From assembly GCF_002980495.1 (NCBI RefSeq), contig NZ_PVBR01000013.1, forward strand, positions 1-64,000: a stretch of 64,000 bases of DNA, in the 5' to 3' direction. Under the pieces are notes generated by a model. That model did not search any database. It had not been told where the DNA came from and was given only the letters and a program-made list of their open reading frames with translations. Made by a program: the position numbers and the translations under genes. This document shows, in pieces, positions 23,792 through 30,368 of this stretch. The DNA is from Phyllobacterium phragmitis. GTDB taxonomy: Bacteria > Pseudomonadota > Alphaproteobacteria > Rhizobiales > Rhizobiaceae. Each line of letters begins with the position of its first letter. Positions within the stretch are counted from its first letter, which is position 1.

Positions 23792-24130
23792 ATGGCGACG
23801 ATCGATCTATCTCAGCTTGTGACCGCAGAGCATAAGGCTGCGGCGCAACTGGCCTCTTTGCAGGCGACATTCTCGGCAGCTATCCAAGCCCACCTCGATG
23901 CAACCGCTCGTGAGCGGGACTATGACGACATCGAGCGGGCGACCACATATCGCGGCGATAAAAACCCGCAATACGCTGCCGAGGGTCAAGCGCTATTCGA
24001 CTGGCGGTCGGATGTCTGGACCTATGTGACGGCGGAACTTGAGAAGGTGAAATCCGGCGAGCGGGATCAGCCGACCGTTGAAGCTTTCGTTGAGGAGTTG
24101 CCCGCATTTGAATGGCCGCCGATAGAATAA
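23792..24130 (+). CDS. Hypothetical fibre-region protein (112 aa)
   Basis: Of two nearby ATGs (23786, 23792) the second has GGAGG at a proper distance. The sequence is helical with many Ala, Glu and aromatic residues (ERDYDDIERATTYRGDKNPQ; ALFDWRSDVWTYVTAELEKV). This resembles small proteins found next to tail fibres that may act as fibre chaperones. It is the last tail gene. The following 163 bases hold no gene and probably the promoter for the lysis genes, though no clear promoter was found. Confidence 0.6.
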   Translation: MATIDLSQLVTAEHKAAAQLASLQATFSAAIQAHLDATARERDYDDIERATTYRGDKNPQYAAEGQALFDWRSDVWTYVTAELEKVKSGERDQPTVEAFVEELPAFEWPPIE

Positions 24131-24293
24131 TGGCCCGGCAACGGGGAGGGTAGTGCATCGGCGCGTTCTTAACCGCTTACATGTGGCATTGTTCCTAAAA
24201 TCATGATGGGAATTCGCGTCGTGGGCCTGCCAGCCTTCGGCGCGTTCGCTTTTTTGTAGCGCAAACCAGCGATAAAAACTAAGAGGAATCAAC

Positions 24294-24509
24294 ATGCTAG
24301 TCAAAAACTGGCGTGACGTTTTGCGTCGAGCCTATTCCATTCGGCTGATGATCATCGCCGCTATCCTGTCCGGCGTCGAAGTGGCACTCCCTCTGCTCGA
24401 CGGTCTCCTCCCCATTCCACCCGGTGTTTTCGCCGCTCTGTCTGGCCTCACGGTCGCAGCGGCTTTCGTGGCGCGTGTGTGCGCGCAGAAAGGACTATCC
24501 GATGAGTAA
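24294..24509 (+). CDS. Holin-like two-span membrane protein, DUF7940 type (71 aa)
   Basis: ATG at 24294 follows AGAGGAA. Two hydrophobic segments (about residues 17-36, IRLMIIAAILSGVEVALPLL, and 42-62, PPGVFAALSGLTVAAAFVAR) with basic ends fit a class II holin or the DUF7940 family found beside phage lysozymes. It starts the lysis cassette. Its last codons contain an overlapping ATG at 24501 (ATGAGTAAGTCA), the likely original start of the lysozyme gene, now separated from it by a homing endonuclease gene. Confidence 0.65.
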   Translation: MLVKNWRDVLRRAYSIRLMIIAAILSGVEVALPLLDGLLPIPPGVFAALSGLTVAAAFVARVCAQKGLSDE

Positions 24510-24514
24510 GTCAG

Positions 24515-25069
24515 TCACTTCAGGTGCTTCCACCTTTTTCCATCCCTGATAAGGCAGATGAGACGCATTGAAACGCCGGCAACGATAGCCAAGGAATTGG
24601 CGGAGACGCCATGGCTAAGCAATCTGCGAATATATCGAACCTGCTTTTCTGTGAGCTTTGATGTGGGCTGACCTTCCCCGATAAGAGGAATTAACCCGTT
24701 CTCCCACGCATGTTGCGAGTTTCTGCCTTTGGTAACCCACTCGAGATTCGAAGGCGAGTTGTTGAGCTTGTTCCCGTCTTTGTGATTGACGACTAGTTCA
24801 CTTCTGAACCCCGGAACAAACGCCATTGCTACCAGTCGATGAACGGGATGCCTGAAGACTTTCCGTTTATGAGAGAAGCTGACCTCCCTGTATCCCAAAT
24901 GATTGATTGACTGCCTCAGCATCCGTTCTTTGAAGACGGCAGTCTTTGTGCTCGGCCTCCCCAACCTCACAAAAGAGTAGGTCGTCGTCTTTTCGGGGAT
25001 ATGGATATCGCCATCCTCGCTAACGCGAATTGGATATCCCCTGACTTCAATCTCTCGCCATTCCGCCAT
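24515..25069 (-). CDS. HNH homing endonuclease with NUMOD4-like domain (184 aa)
   Basis: On the opposite strand to the lysis cassette. The N-terminus WREIEVRGYPIRVSEDGDIH is a NUMOD4-like motif. The HNH core is HRLVAMAFVPGFRSELVVNH-KDGNKLNNSPSNLEWVT. A C-terminal helix-turn-helix (LTEKQVRYIRRLLSHGVSAN) would read the target. Start at 25069 gives MAEWREIEV, the usual opening of this class, with GAG about eight bases before; longer starts at 25084 and 25120 are possible. Free-standing homing endonucleases spread by cutting uninserted alleles. It separates holin and lysozyme. Confidence 0.85.
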   Translation of the reverse strand: MAEWREIEVRGYPIRVSEDGDIHIPEKTTTYSFVRLGRPSTKTAVFKERMLRQSINHLGYREVSFSHKRKVFRHPVHRLVAMAFVPGFRSELVVNHKDGNKLNNSPSNLEWVTKGRNSQHAWENGLIPLIGEGQPTSKLTEKQVRYIRRLLSHGVSANSLAIVAGVSMRLICLIRDGKRWKHLK

Positions 25070-25121
25070 CTGTGCATCTCGCATTGTTGTGTGAGTCCAC
25101 ACAATAGAAGGGTGAAACATA

Positions 25122-25592
25122 ATGAACAAGTCAAGATTGAAAAAGAACAGTGCATTGGCCGCTATGGTTGTCGCTGCCGTCGGCGGCTTCGAGGGGCTTA
25201 GGCTCAATGCCTATCCCGATCCGGCCACCAAAGGACCGCCATGGACGGTATGCTATGGCTCAACGCATGGCGTGAAGAGGGGAGACAGCCATTCTCTTGC
25301 CGAGTGCAAGGCAATGCTGGTTAAAGACCTTGAGATTTACGCCAACGGCATAGAGCGTTGTGTGACCGCTCCATTGCCCGATGCTCGCTATGTGGCGCTC
25401 GTCTCGTTTGCCTATAACGTCGGCCCCGGCGCTGCCTGCAAGTCCAGCGTGGTTCGCCTCATCAATCAGGGGCGGACGCGGCAGGGTTGTGATGCTCTCC
25501 TGAAATGGAATAGGGCGGCTGGCATCGTCTTTCCCGGGCTCACCAACAGGCGGAAGAAAGAGCGGGTGCTTTGCCTCGCAGGCCTGAAGTGA
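25122..25592 (+). CDS. Endolysin, GH24 lysozyme with SAR-like N-terminus (156 aa)
   Basis: Cleaves peptidoglycan glycan strands at lysis. The catalytic pattern of T4/P1-type lysozymes is visible as Glu24, Asp33 and Thr42 within GGFEGLRLNAYPDPATKG and PPWTVCYGST. A short Ala/Gly-rich hydrophobic segment (about residues 11-22, ALAAMVVAAVGG) after three or four basic residues suggests a signal-arrest-release anchor, which allows export without a classic holin. The Shine-Dalgarno is weak (AAGG 12 bases away), perhaps because the homing gene replaced the original leader. The stop overlaps the spanin ATG. Confidence 0.88.
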   Translation: MNKSRLKKNSALAAMVVAAVGGFEGLRLNAYPDPATKGPPWTVCYGSTHGVKRGDSHSLAECKAMLVKDLEIYANGIERCVTAPLPDARYVALVSFAYNVGPGAACKSSVVRLINQGRTRQGCDALLKWNRAAGIVFPGLTNRRKKERVLCLAGLK

Positions 25593-25981
25593 TGGCCGCC
25601 ATTTTCTGGAACGTCTTCTTCTGGCGCCTGCCTCTCCCTATCGGTCCACTCATCCTTGCCTGCCTCGCATGGTGGGCATTTTCCCAGATCGAGCAGGGCC
25701 GCGCGATCAACTACGCGGTGACGTCGGCTGTCAAGGATTTGGTCGCCGGCGCTGAAGTGAAGGCGCTCGAAAGCCAGATTGCCGAGCGCGACCGACAACT
25801 CAAAGCCGGCCAGATCGTCATCGACGCCTACCAGGCGCAGTTAAGAAATGCGGTTGCTGCCGATGCGGTAAAGGCAGAACGGATCGAACAGGAGATCACC
25901 GACTATGAAGCAAAGCTCTCGGCTGCTGGCCGCGCCTGCGCTCTTGGGCCTGACGATCGTGAGTTCTTGCTCAAGCCTTGA
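25592..25981 (+). CDS. Inner-membrane spanin, Rz-like (129 aa)
   Basis: The ATG overlaps the lysozyme stop. One N-terminal membrane helix (residues 15-38, PLPIGPLILACLAWWAFSQI) is followed by a long charged helical periplasmic part (AEVKALESQIAERDRQLKAG), the layout of i-spanins. The outer-membrane partner gene is nested in its 3' part in another frame, a hallmark of Rz/Rz1 pairs. It acts in the last step of lysis by fusing inner and outer membranes. Confidence 0.8.
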   Translation: MAAIFWNVFFWRLPLPIGPLILACLAWWAFSQIEQGRAINYAVTSAVKDLVAGAEVKALESQIAERDRQLKAGQIVIDAYQAQLRNAVAADAVKAERIEQEITDYEAKLSAAGRACALGPDDREFLLKP

Positions 25982-26207
25982 TCGCCGGCTCGACCGGGCG
26001 TCGGAAATCCAAGGGACGGCGCAGGCACGCGTGGTGCTTCCTGCCCTCCCAAGCGACTGCCGGGCGCAGGAACCCCATGCCGCACTCACAGTTGGCGCTG
26101 AGGTGAGATCGATCCTCAAACGAGAGCGGAACGCTCTGGACAGTGCCAACGCTCGTGTAGGGCGCTGTGCGGGATTTTACGATAGCACCGTCGAGGAATT
26201 CCAATGA
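25905..26207 (+). CDS. Outer-membrane spanin lipoprotein, Rz1-like (100 aa)
   Basis: Starts inside the i-spanin gene in a different frame and continues past it. The N-terminus KQSSRLLAAPALLGLTIVSSC-S has a lipobox (IVSSC, Cys at residue 22), so the mature protein is a lipoprotein. It is longer than minimal Rz1 and contains RVVLPALPSDCRAQEPHAAL. Partial overlap rather than full nesting is common in phages of Gram-negative hosts. The last bases overlap the next ATG. Confidence 0.8.
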   Translation: MKQSSRLLAAPALLGLTIVSSCSSLDRRLDRASEIQGTAQARVVLPALPSDCRAQEPHAALTVGAEVRSILKRERNALDSANARVGRCAGFYDSTVEEFQ

Positions 26208-26527
26208 GCGAAGAGAGCCGGGACAAGTCCATCGGTCGCCTTGAGGGTAAAATGGATCTGATGCTTGCCGAGCAGCAACGGGCCGCCGGTGCTCGTAAGC
26301 AGACCTACGAGAAGATGGACGAGCTATCGCGGAAGCTCGACGGCGCAGACCGGCGCATCGGAACCACAGAACAGCGGCTAGACAAGATCGAAGTGCCGGT
26401 TGCCGAGTTCTCACGGTGGCGCGAGCGCTTTATTGGAATGGCTCTTCTTACCACGTTCATTGCCGGTTCTGTCGGCGCAGTCGCCGCGTGGCTATGGGGA
26501 AAAATTATCGCTGCGATGACGGGATAA
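26204..26527 (+). CDS. Coiled-coil membrane-anchored protein, DUF1515-like (107 aa)
   Basis: The ATG overlaps the spanin stop. The N-terminal two thirds are charged and helical (LEGKMDLMLAEQQRAAGARK; RRIGTTEQRLDKIEVPVAEF). A C-terminal transmembrane helix lies at about residues 77-100 (MALLTTFIAGSVGAVAAWLW). The layout matches rhizobial phage proteins of the DUF1515 type, often found in lysis cassettes. The role is unknown. It is the last + strand prophage gene before the terminator. Confidence 0.65.
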   Translation: MSEESRDKSIGRLEGKMDLMLAEQQRAAGARKQTYEKMDELSRKLDGADRRIGTTEQRLDKIEVPVAEFSRWRERFIGMALLTTFIAGSVGAVAAWLWGKIIAAMTG

Positions 26528-26644
26528 CGGTTCGCCGAGCGCTGCCGGTTGGCCTGCCGGATAAGGGGCTTTCCTCAATCAGGGCCGCATGAAAGGATCT
26601 ATATCGAAGACACTCCGAGCCACACGACAAACGAAACCAATATC

Positions 26645-26679
26645 GCCGCCGTCCCTTCACCGGGCGGCGGCTCTTTTTT
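26645..26679 (+). terminator. Strong Rho-independent terminator ending the prophage late operon
   Basis: GCCGCCG (26645-26651) pairs with CGGCGGC (26665-26671), extended by CCC/GGG with one bulged T, over a TTCACC loop, and is followed by TCTTTTTT. It is about 120 bases after the last late gene and in front of converging minus-strand genes, so it closes the long rightward transcript that covers head, tail and lysis genes. Confidence 0.85.
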
Positions 26680-26775
26680 GCGTTTCAGGGCTGTTCTTCG
26701 GCTTTCTTGGGCTCAATCGGCCGCCGCAAATCCGTCGTGCACGAGCGCTAGGGATTTGAGTACCGGCACCGATAC

Positions 26776-27090
26776 TCAACTGATTCCCCGTGCGCGCCAG
26801 GTAAGAGGGGGAGACAGCTTCTTGATCTTGTCGAGATATGTGCCGGTGTCGAGCTTGGTGCTACGGATCATGTCCATGACTTCGGGGATGACCTTTTCAC
26901 CGCGTTCAGCATCGCGCCGAACTGTGCGGGCATCGGCTCCAGTGACAGCAGCTGTAGCTTCGGCGAAGCTGGACAAGTTGTCCGCCTTCGCTTTGCCGCC
27001 CCCGGGAAGCCCAGGCGATCCACCCTGTTTCGTTTCCGGATGCATCTCCAGATAGATCGCCTTGCGACGAGCGGTCTGACGAGCCGCCAC
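26776..27090 (-). pseudogene. C-terminal fragment of a ParB-like nuclease-domain protein
   Basis: The reading frame gives AARQTARRKAIYLEMHPETK, a Gly/Lys-rich loop, then ATAAVTGADARTVRRDAERG and ending near LPWRARGIS. This matches the C-terminal part of ParB/sulfiredoxin-type phage proteins; the N-terminal nuclease domain is missing. The frame opens at GTG 27088-27090 just 12 bases after an in-frame TAA, so the gene is truncated at its 5' side. Inverted repeats lie right upstream. It appears to be decayed accessory DNA at the prophage edge. Either a pseudogene or a very short new protein. Confidence 0.6.
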
Positions 27091-27233
27091 ACAGTGTGGC
27101 GCTTACCGGTGATGACATCCGTGCATGCTCGCGATTGGCCGATTGGCCGAAGGTATCTTCACCGCGAAGATACCTTGACGACATCCCGGCGCGCGCGAGG
27201 GGATACAGAAATGTTTGCGCTCGGTGCAAACAT
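27086..27233. promoter_or_regulatory. Cluster of three perfect inverted repeats near the prophage right end
   Basis: Within 150 bases there are GCCACACAGTGTGGC (27086-27100), AAGGTATCTTC...GAAGATACCTT with a five-base gap (27150-27160/27166-27176), and ATGTTTGC...GCAAACAT with a seven-base gap (27211-27218/27226-27233). A tandem CGATTGGC is also present (27131-27147). They lie between two minus-strand reading frames. They look like operators or recombination-directing sites rather than terminators, because no T runs follow. The DNA is otherwise without a supported gene. Confidence 0.45.
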
Positions 27234-27267
27234 TAGGCCGTTTCCATTCGCACCCGCACGCTGGAAG

Positions 27268-27519
27268 CTAGCCGCGGAAACCTCCCGTGATTGGACCGCC
27301 CACATCAAGAGTTTGATACTTCTTCGGGGCGGCGTCCTTTTCGTCCGCGATAGCTCGCTGGATCGATTCAATAACTTCCTGGATCTGCACGAACTGTTCG
27401 CGCCAACCCTCTGTGGTGCCGCGCGCATAGGCACCAGCCAAATTCGCGGCCAGTTTCCGGCGATGGTCACGCATCTGCTCCAGCGCTTCATCCAGTGCCT
27501 TGAGGTGTTCTTCGGCCAT
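27268..27519 (-). CDS. Small helical hypothetical protein (83 aa)
   Basis: Start ATG 27517-27519 has GGAGG eight bases upstream; longer starts to 27591 lack such a site. The protein is helical and charged (EEHLKALDEALEQMRDHRRK; EGWREQFVQIQEVIESIQRA) and ends in a flexible GGPITGGFRG tail. It resembles small proteins at the ends of rhizobial prophages. It is the last gene before the attachment region. Function not known. Confidence 0.55.
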   Translation of the reverse strand: MAEEHLKALDEALEQMRDHRRKLAANLAGAYARGTTEGWREQFVQIQEVIESIQRAIADEKDAAPKKYQTLDVGGPITGGFRG

Positions 27520-27605
27520 ATCGCTCGCCTCCCCATTGATACAGGCCGCAATATGCGCAACCCAAGGGCGAAGGGCAAGCGCCGTGAACACCTAGAGAAC
27601 ATCTT

Positions 27606-27634
27606 GCTACCATTTTGCTACCGAATTCGGTAGC
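27606..27634. repeat. GCTACC direct and inverted repeats, possible recombinase binding sites
   Basis: GCTACC occurs at 27606-27611 and 27617-27622 in direct order and inverted at 27629-27634. The last two form the perfect 18-bp palindrome GCTACCGAATTCGGTAGC. The group lies 110 bases inside the prophage from the tRNA junction, where arm-type integrase sites or excisionase sites normally lie. The assignment rests on position and repetition only. Confidence 0.4.
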
Positions 27635-27742
27635 ACAGAAGGGTAAAAGGAAGAACGAAAAGGTTAGATTGTCCGGCTATCTGGTTGATATTTCGGTATT
27701 TGTTGGGACAAGGAAGGACGGGCGAATACGGCTCTAACCGAA

Positions 27743-27781
27743 TTTCAAGACCGGTGCCTTAAACCGCTCGGCCACCCCTCC
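27743..27781 (-). pseudogene. 5' half of tRNA-Ser(TGA), interrupted in the anticodon loop; likely prophage attachment junction
   Basis: Reading leftward from 27781 the sequence starts GGAGGGGTGGCCGAGCGG, followed by the D-arm, a CCGGT anticodon stem and the loop CTTGAAA with anticodon TGA. After 27743 the expected ACCGG half of the stem, the long variable arm, the TTCGAAT T-loop and CCA are all absent. The following sequence begins TTCGGTTAGAGCC and never shows a T-arm in the next 80 bases. The break fits an integration event in a tRNA gene, with host DNA on the right. A complete gene, if it exists, must be elsewhere. Confidence 0.75.
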
Positions 27782-27946
27782 AACCGAATGACTTGACTGG
27801 ATGATTCGCCTTATCAGCCATTTTCGCTGATTTGCGGCCACTCGCCATCGCCGCCTGTTTACAGCCTGCGGGATAGCCGCGTCAACGTCTTCGGTCGACT
27901 GATCCACCGGAACGGGAAACGATAAAGCGCGGAGCATTTGAGGGCA

Positions 27947-28109
27947 GGGGCAAGATACGCGCGCGTGCAACTAATGGGGCGCATCGAGGTCGAGCGGCGG
28001 GGATCAAAGGCGGGGCAAGATACGCGCGCGTGCAATTAATGGGGTGACGCGTGCCGCGCCAGCAGATGCGTCGTCGAGGGGCAAGATACGCGCGCGTCCG
28101 GCTAATGGG
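27947..28109. repeat. Three copies of a 33-bp repeat with unique 32-33 bp spacers
   Basis: Copies are at 27947-27979, 28012-28044 and 28078-28109. Each starts GGGGCAAGATACGCGCGCGT and ends TAATGGG(G/A). Copies 1 and 2 differ at one base (CAACTAATG against CAATTAATG); the third diverges after CGCGCGT. The period is 65-66 bp. The core ACGCGCGCGT is self-complementary. The spacers share no visible sequence. No cas gene is in the window. It lies just outside the prophage, downstream of the PAS-GGDEF gene. More likely a dispersed rhizobial repeat than a CRISPR array. Confidence 0.6.
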
Positions 28110-28111
28110 AT

Positions 28112-28651
28112 TCAAACGTTAAATTCGCTCCACGATGGCAACTCGCAACAGATCCTGTTTCTTCCCTGCAGTTTGGAACGGTAGAGCGCCTTGTCCGCGA
28201 GCTTCAGCAAATCGCCAGCGGATGTCAGAGCGTCACCGGTGCCAGCCGCCGATACGGAAAAACCGATGCTGACGGAAATTCTTGCCAGCGGGCCGCCGCC
28301 ATGTTCGAGTTCGCATGAACCGGTGGCAGAGAGAATCCGGGCGGCAAGCCGTTGCGCGCCATCCTGATTGAGCGGAAGACGATCGTGGGGCAGAAGACTG
28401 TCGAGCTTGCGGCCTTCGATGGTCGTGCGATCGATGCCCTGGATCTCGCCGCCGAATATATCGCACAGACAATCGTTCACCGTCAGTAGAATGCCGCTGC
28501 GATTGACGAAGCACAGCCCCACCGGAACCCGGTCGTATATTGCTTCGATCTGCAGCAGGCGCTTTCCTCCGACCCCGCTTTGCTCTCCGAACAGATCGTT
28601 TTGCTTTATCTGGGTAACCATAATCGAATTCACCCTGTCCAGCGCATGCAA
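28112..28651 (-). CDS. PAS-GGDEF signalling protein lacking the GGDEF active site (179 aa)
   Basis: Residues about 30-95 form a PAS domain (YDRVPVGLCFVNRSGILLTV; EGRKLDSLLPHDR). The remaining part is the C-terminal third of a diguanylate cyclase domain (ISVSIGFSVSAAGTGDALTS; LLKLADKALYRSKLQGRNRI). The middle, including the LTGLPNR region and the GG(D/E)EF motif, is missing, and the frame stays open across the join. It therefore cannot make cyclic di-GMP in the normal way. The start at 28651 is uncertain; ATG 28621 is an alternative. It is probably a relic next to the prophage, possibly a sensor only. Confidence 0.65.
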   Translation of the reverse strand: MHALDRVNSIMVTQIKQNDLFGEQSGVGGKRLLQIEAIYDRVPVGLCFVNRSGILLTVNDCLCDIFGGEIQGIDRTTIEGRKLDSLLPHDRLPLNQDGAQRLAARILSATGSCELEHGGGPLARISVSIGFSVSAAGTGDALTSAGDLLKLADKALYRSKLQGRNRICCELPSWSEFNV

Positions 28652-28947
28652 AGCAATCGCAACGGCATACCGGCATGCGATTTACAAAAAGGCATTTGTC
28701 ACAACGGGAAAGGCGGGCTGTTTCAATCGTTTTATGAAAAATGCAGATGCAAGCCTTGCAATGCCCCCGCCGGTCATACAAAACTGCCACCCGGCAGTGT
28801 CATGTTCTTGCCGCCGGAAGGTCACATTCTTTTAATGTCGTGTCAACGAATCGATGGCAAGAGTTTCTAGTGGGCTCGTATGCGCCGCCGATCGCTGCAT
28901 TGCGTGGATGCGGTTACTGTAACGAATTTAAAGACGGGGACGGCCAA

Positions 28948-30222
28948 TTGACGGCTGAAAATCATTCATTGGTCAGATATTGGACTAAGCGTTTCGATCT
29001 TCGCGTAGCCGGTGTCGTCATTCTCGGCGCATTCGTTGCGGCATGCGCCACACCGCAGCCCAAGTCAAAAGGCAAACATCGCTCCAAGGAGTATTTTGCC
29101 GAATCCGAATATGGCGTGAAGGCAAGCCCGCGAGTCATTTCCAGTAATGTCTCAAAGATGCCGCGCGGAGGCGGGCGAGACCAGGTCGGCAAGCCCTACC
29201 AGGTGAAAGGCAAGTGGTATTATCCCAAGGAAGAACCTGGCTATAAGCGCGTCGGCAAGGCCTCGTGGTATGGCTCTGCCTTCCATGGACGACTGACGGC
29301 AAACGGCGAAGTCTACGACATGCGTCACCTCAGCGCCGCCCATCCGACGATGCCCTTGCCGAGCTATGCGCGCGTCACCAATCTTTCGAACGGCAGCTCG
29401 GTTATCGTTCGCGTGAACGATCGCGGCCCCTATGCCCATGGCCGTGTCATCGACCTGTCGCAGCGTGCCGCGGAAATGCTTGATTACAAGCATCATGGAA
29501 CGGCGAATGTGAAGGTCGAATATGTCGGCCGTGCGCCGTTGGAAGGCCGTGATGATGCCTTCCTGATGGCCTCGTTCCGGAGCGGCTCCGATCCAATCGG
29601 TCAGCCTGCGAGCGGCGTCATGATCGCGATGAACGGACCGACGCCCACCGCGGCCATGCCGGGAGCGCGGCCATCGCCCGCTGTGCTGCCGGCCATGGCA
29701 AGCGCCGCGGCAATGCCGCAGAAAAATGTACTGCAGCCGCCATCCCCGCCGGGCGTTCTCGATGGTCTGGGTGCGGGTGATCCGGTCTTACCGGCCATCG
29801 GACCGATCGTGACCGAAAGGCCCGGCATCTCCATGGGCATCGCCCACGTTCCCGGCGCGGCGGTCACATCCACGCTTGCCGGATATGCAGACGCGCGTAT
29901 CGCTGCCGCCAACGGTGTCGAGGCTATGGCCTATGCAAGCGTGCTGACGCCATCGGCGATTTCCGATGCCTGGAAGAAGCTTGGTGCGGATAACGCAAAT
30001 GCTGTCAGCACCGAATATGTCGACGCCGGATTTTTCGGAGATAAGAGCGAGGCCGACCGTATCGCCGTCGCACTTTCCGCTTACGGCAAGGTTCGCCGTA
30101 CCCATGTGCCGACCGAAAACGGTGAACTCTACGGCGTTACGGTCGTGGGCAGCAGCGATTCTCTGCTCAAAGCCGCATGGGCGGCAGGTGCTGCCGATGC
30201 TTTCGTAGTCCGTGCGCAATAG
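28948..30222 (+). CDS. rlpA: RlpA-like septal lytic transglycosylase lipoprotein with SPOR domain (424 aa)
   Basis: A TTG start at 28948, seven bases after GGGGA, places a lipoprotein signal correctly (FDLRVAGVVILGAFVAAC, lipobox VAAC). Longer in-frame starts back to 28741 would bury the signal. The double-psi barrel is at VGKASWYGSAFHGRLTANGE, VRVNDRGPYAHGRVIDLS. A Pro/Ala linker follows, then a C-terminal SPOR-like domain (TEYVDAGFFGDKSEADRIAV). RlpA cleaves naked glycan strands at the division site, and SPOR targets it there. Transcribed away from the defective PAS-GGDEF gene. Confidence 0.85.
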   Translation: MTAENHSLVRYWTKRFDLRVAGVVILGAFVAACATPQPKSKGKHRSKEYFAESEYGVKASPRVISSNVSKMPRGGGRDQVGKPYQVKGKWYYPKEEPGYKRVGKASWYGSAFHGRLTANGEVYDMRHLSAAHPTMPLPSYARVTNLSNGSSVIVRVNDRGPYAHGRVIDLSQRAAEMLDYKHHGTANVKVEYVGRAPLEGRDDAFLMASFRSGSDPIGQPASGVMIAMNGPTPTAAMPGARPSPAVLPAMASAAAMPQKNVLQPPSPPGVLDGLGAGDPVLPAIGPIVTERPGISMGIAHVPGAAVTSTLAGYADARIAAANGVEAMAYASVLTPSAISDAWKKLGADNANAVSTEYVDAGFFGDKSEADRIAVALSAYGKVRRTHVPTENGELYGVTVVGSSDSLLKAAWAAGAADAFVVRAQ

Positions 30223-30315
30223 GTATATATCTGCGCAGCGCTCTATGCTGAGCGGCGATATTGGCGCATGATCTGGATTTGGATAAATTCAGATGGGAAT
30301 AAGCGTTGCAACGCC

Positions 30316-30335
30316 GTGCGCCTTTTAGGGCGCAC
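30316..30335. repeat. Short palindromic repeat between rlpA and the carboxypeptidase gene
   Basis: GTGCGCC (30316-30322) pairs with GGCGCAC (30329-30335) over a TTTTAG loop, followed by AAGGCACGATGCGC. The arrangement NTGCGYCCT/AGGRCGCAN resembles the stem at 40061-40080, so both belong to one small repeat family common in Rhizobiales genomes. No T tract follows, so it is not a standard terminator. Confidence 0.55.
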
Positions 30336-30368
30336 AAGGCACGATGCGCAGGCAGGGCAGGGGCTGAC

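Noticed and set aside
27743-27781. Functional tRNA-Ser gene
   Set aside because: No variable arm, T-arm or 3' acceptor follows, so it cannot fold into a tRNA.
27734-27970. Minus-strand frame of 78 codons ending GGVAERFKAPVLKFG
   Set aside because: The C-terminal residues are simply the translated tRNA-Ser fragment; not a protein gene.
27947-28109. Calling the three repeats a CRISPR array
   Set aside because: No cas genes, only three copies, G-run boundaries, and Rhizobiales genomes contain dispersed repeats; kept as a repeat with a finding instead.
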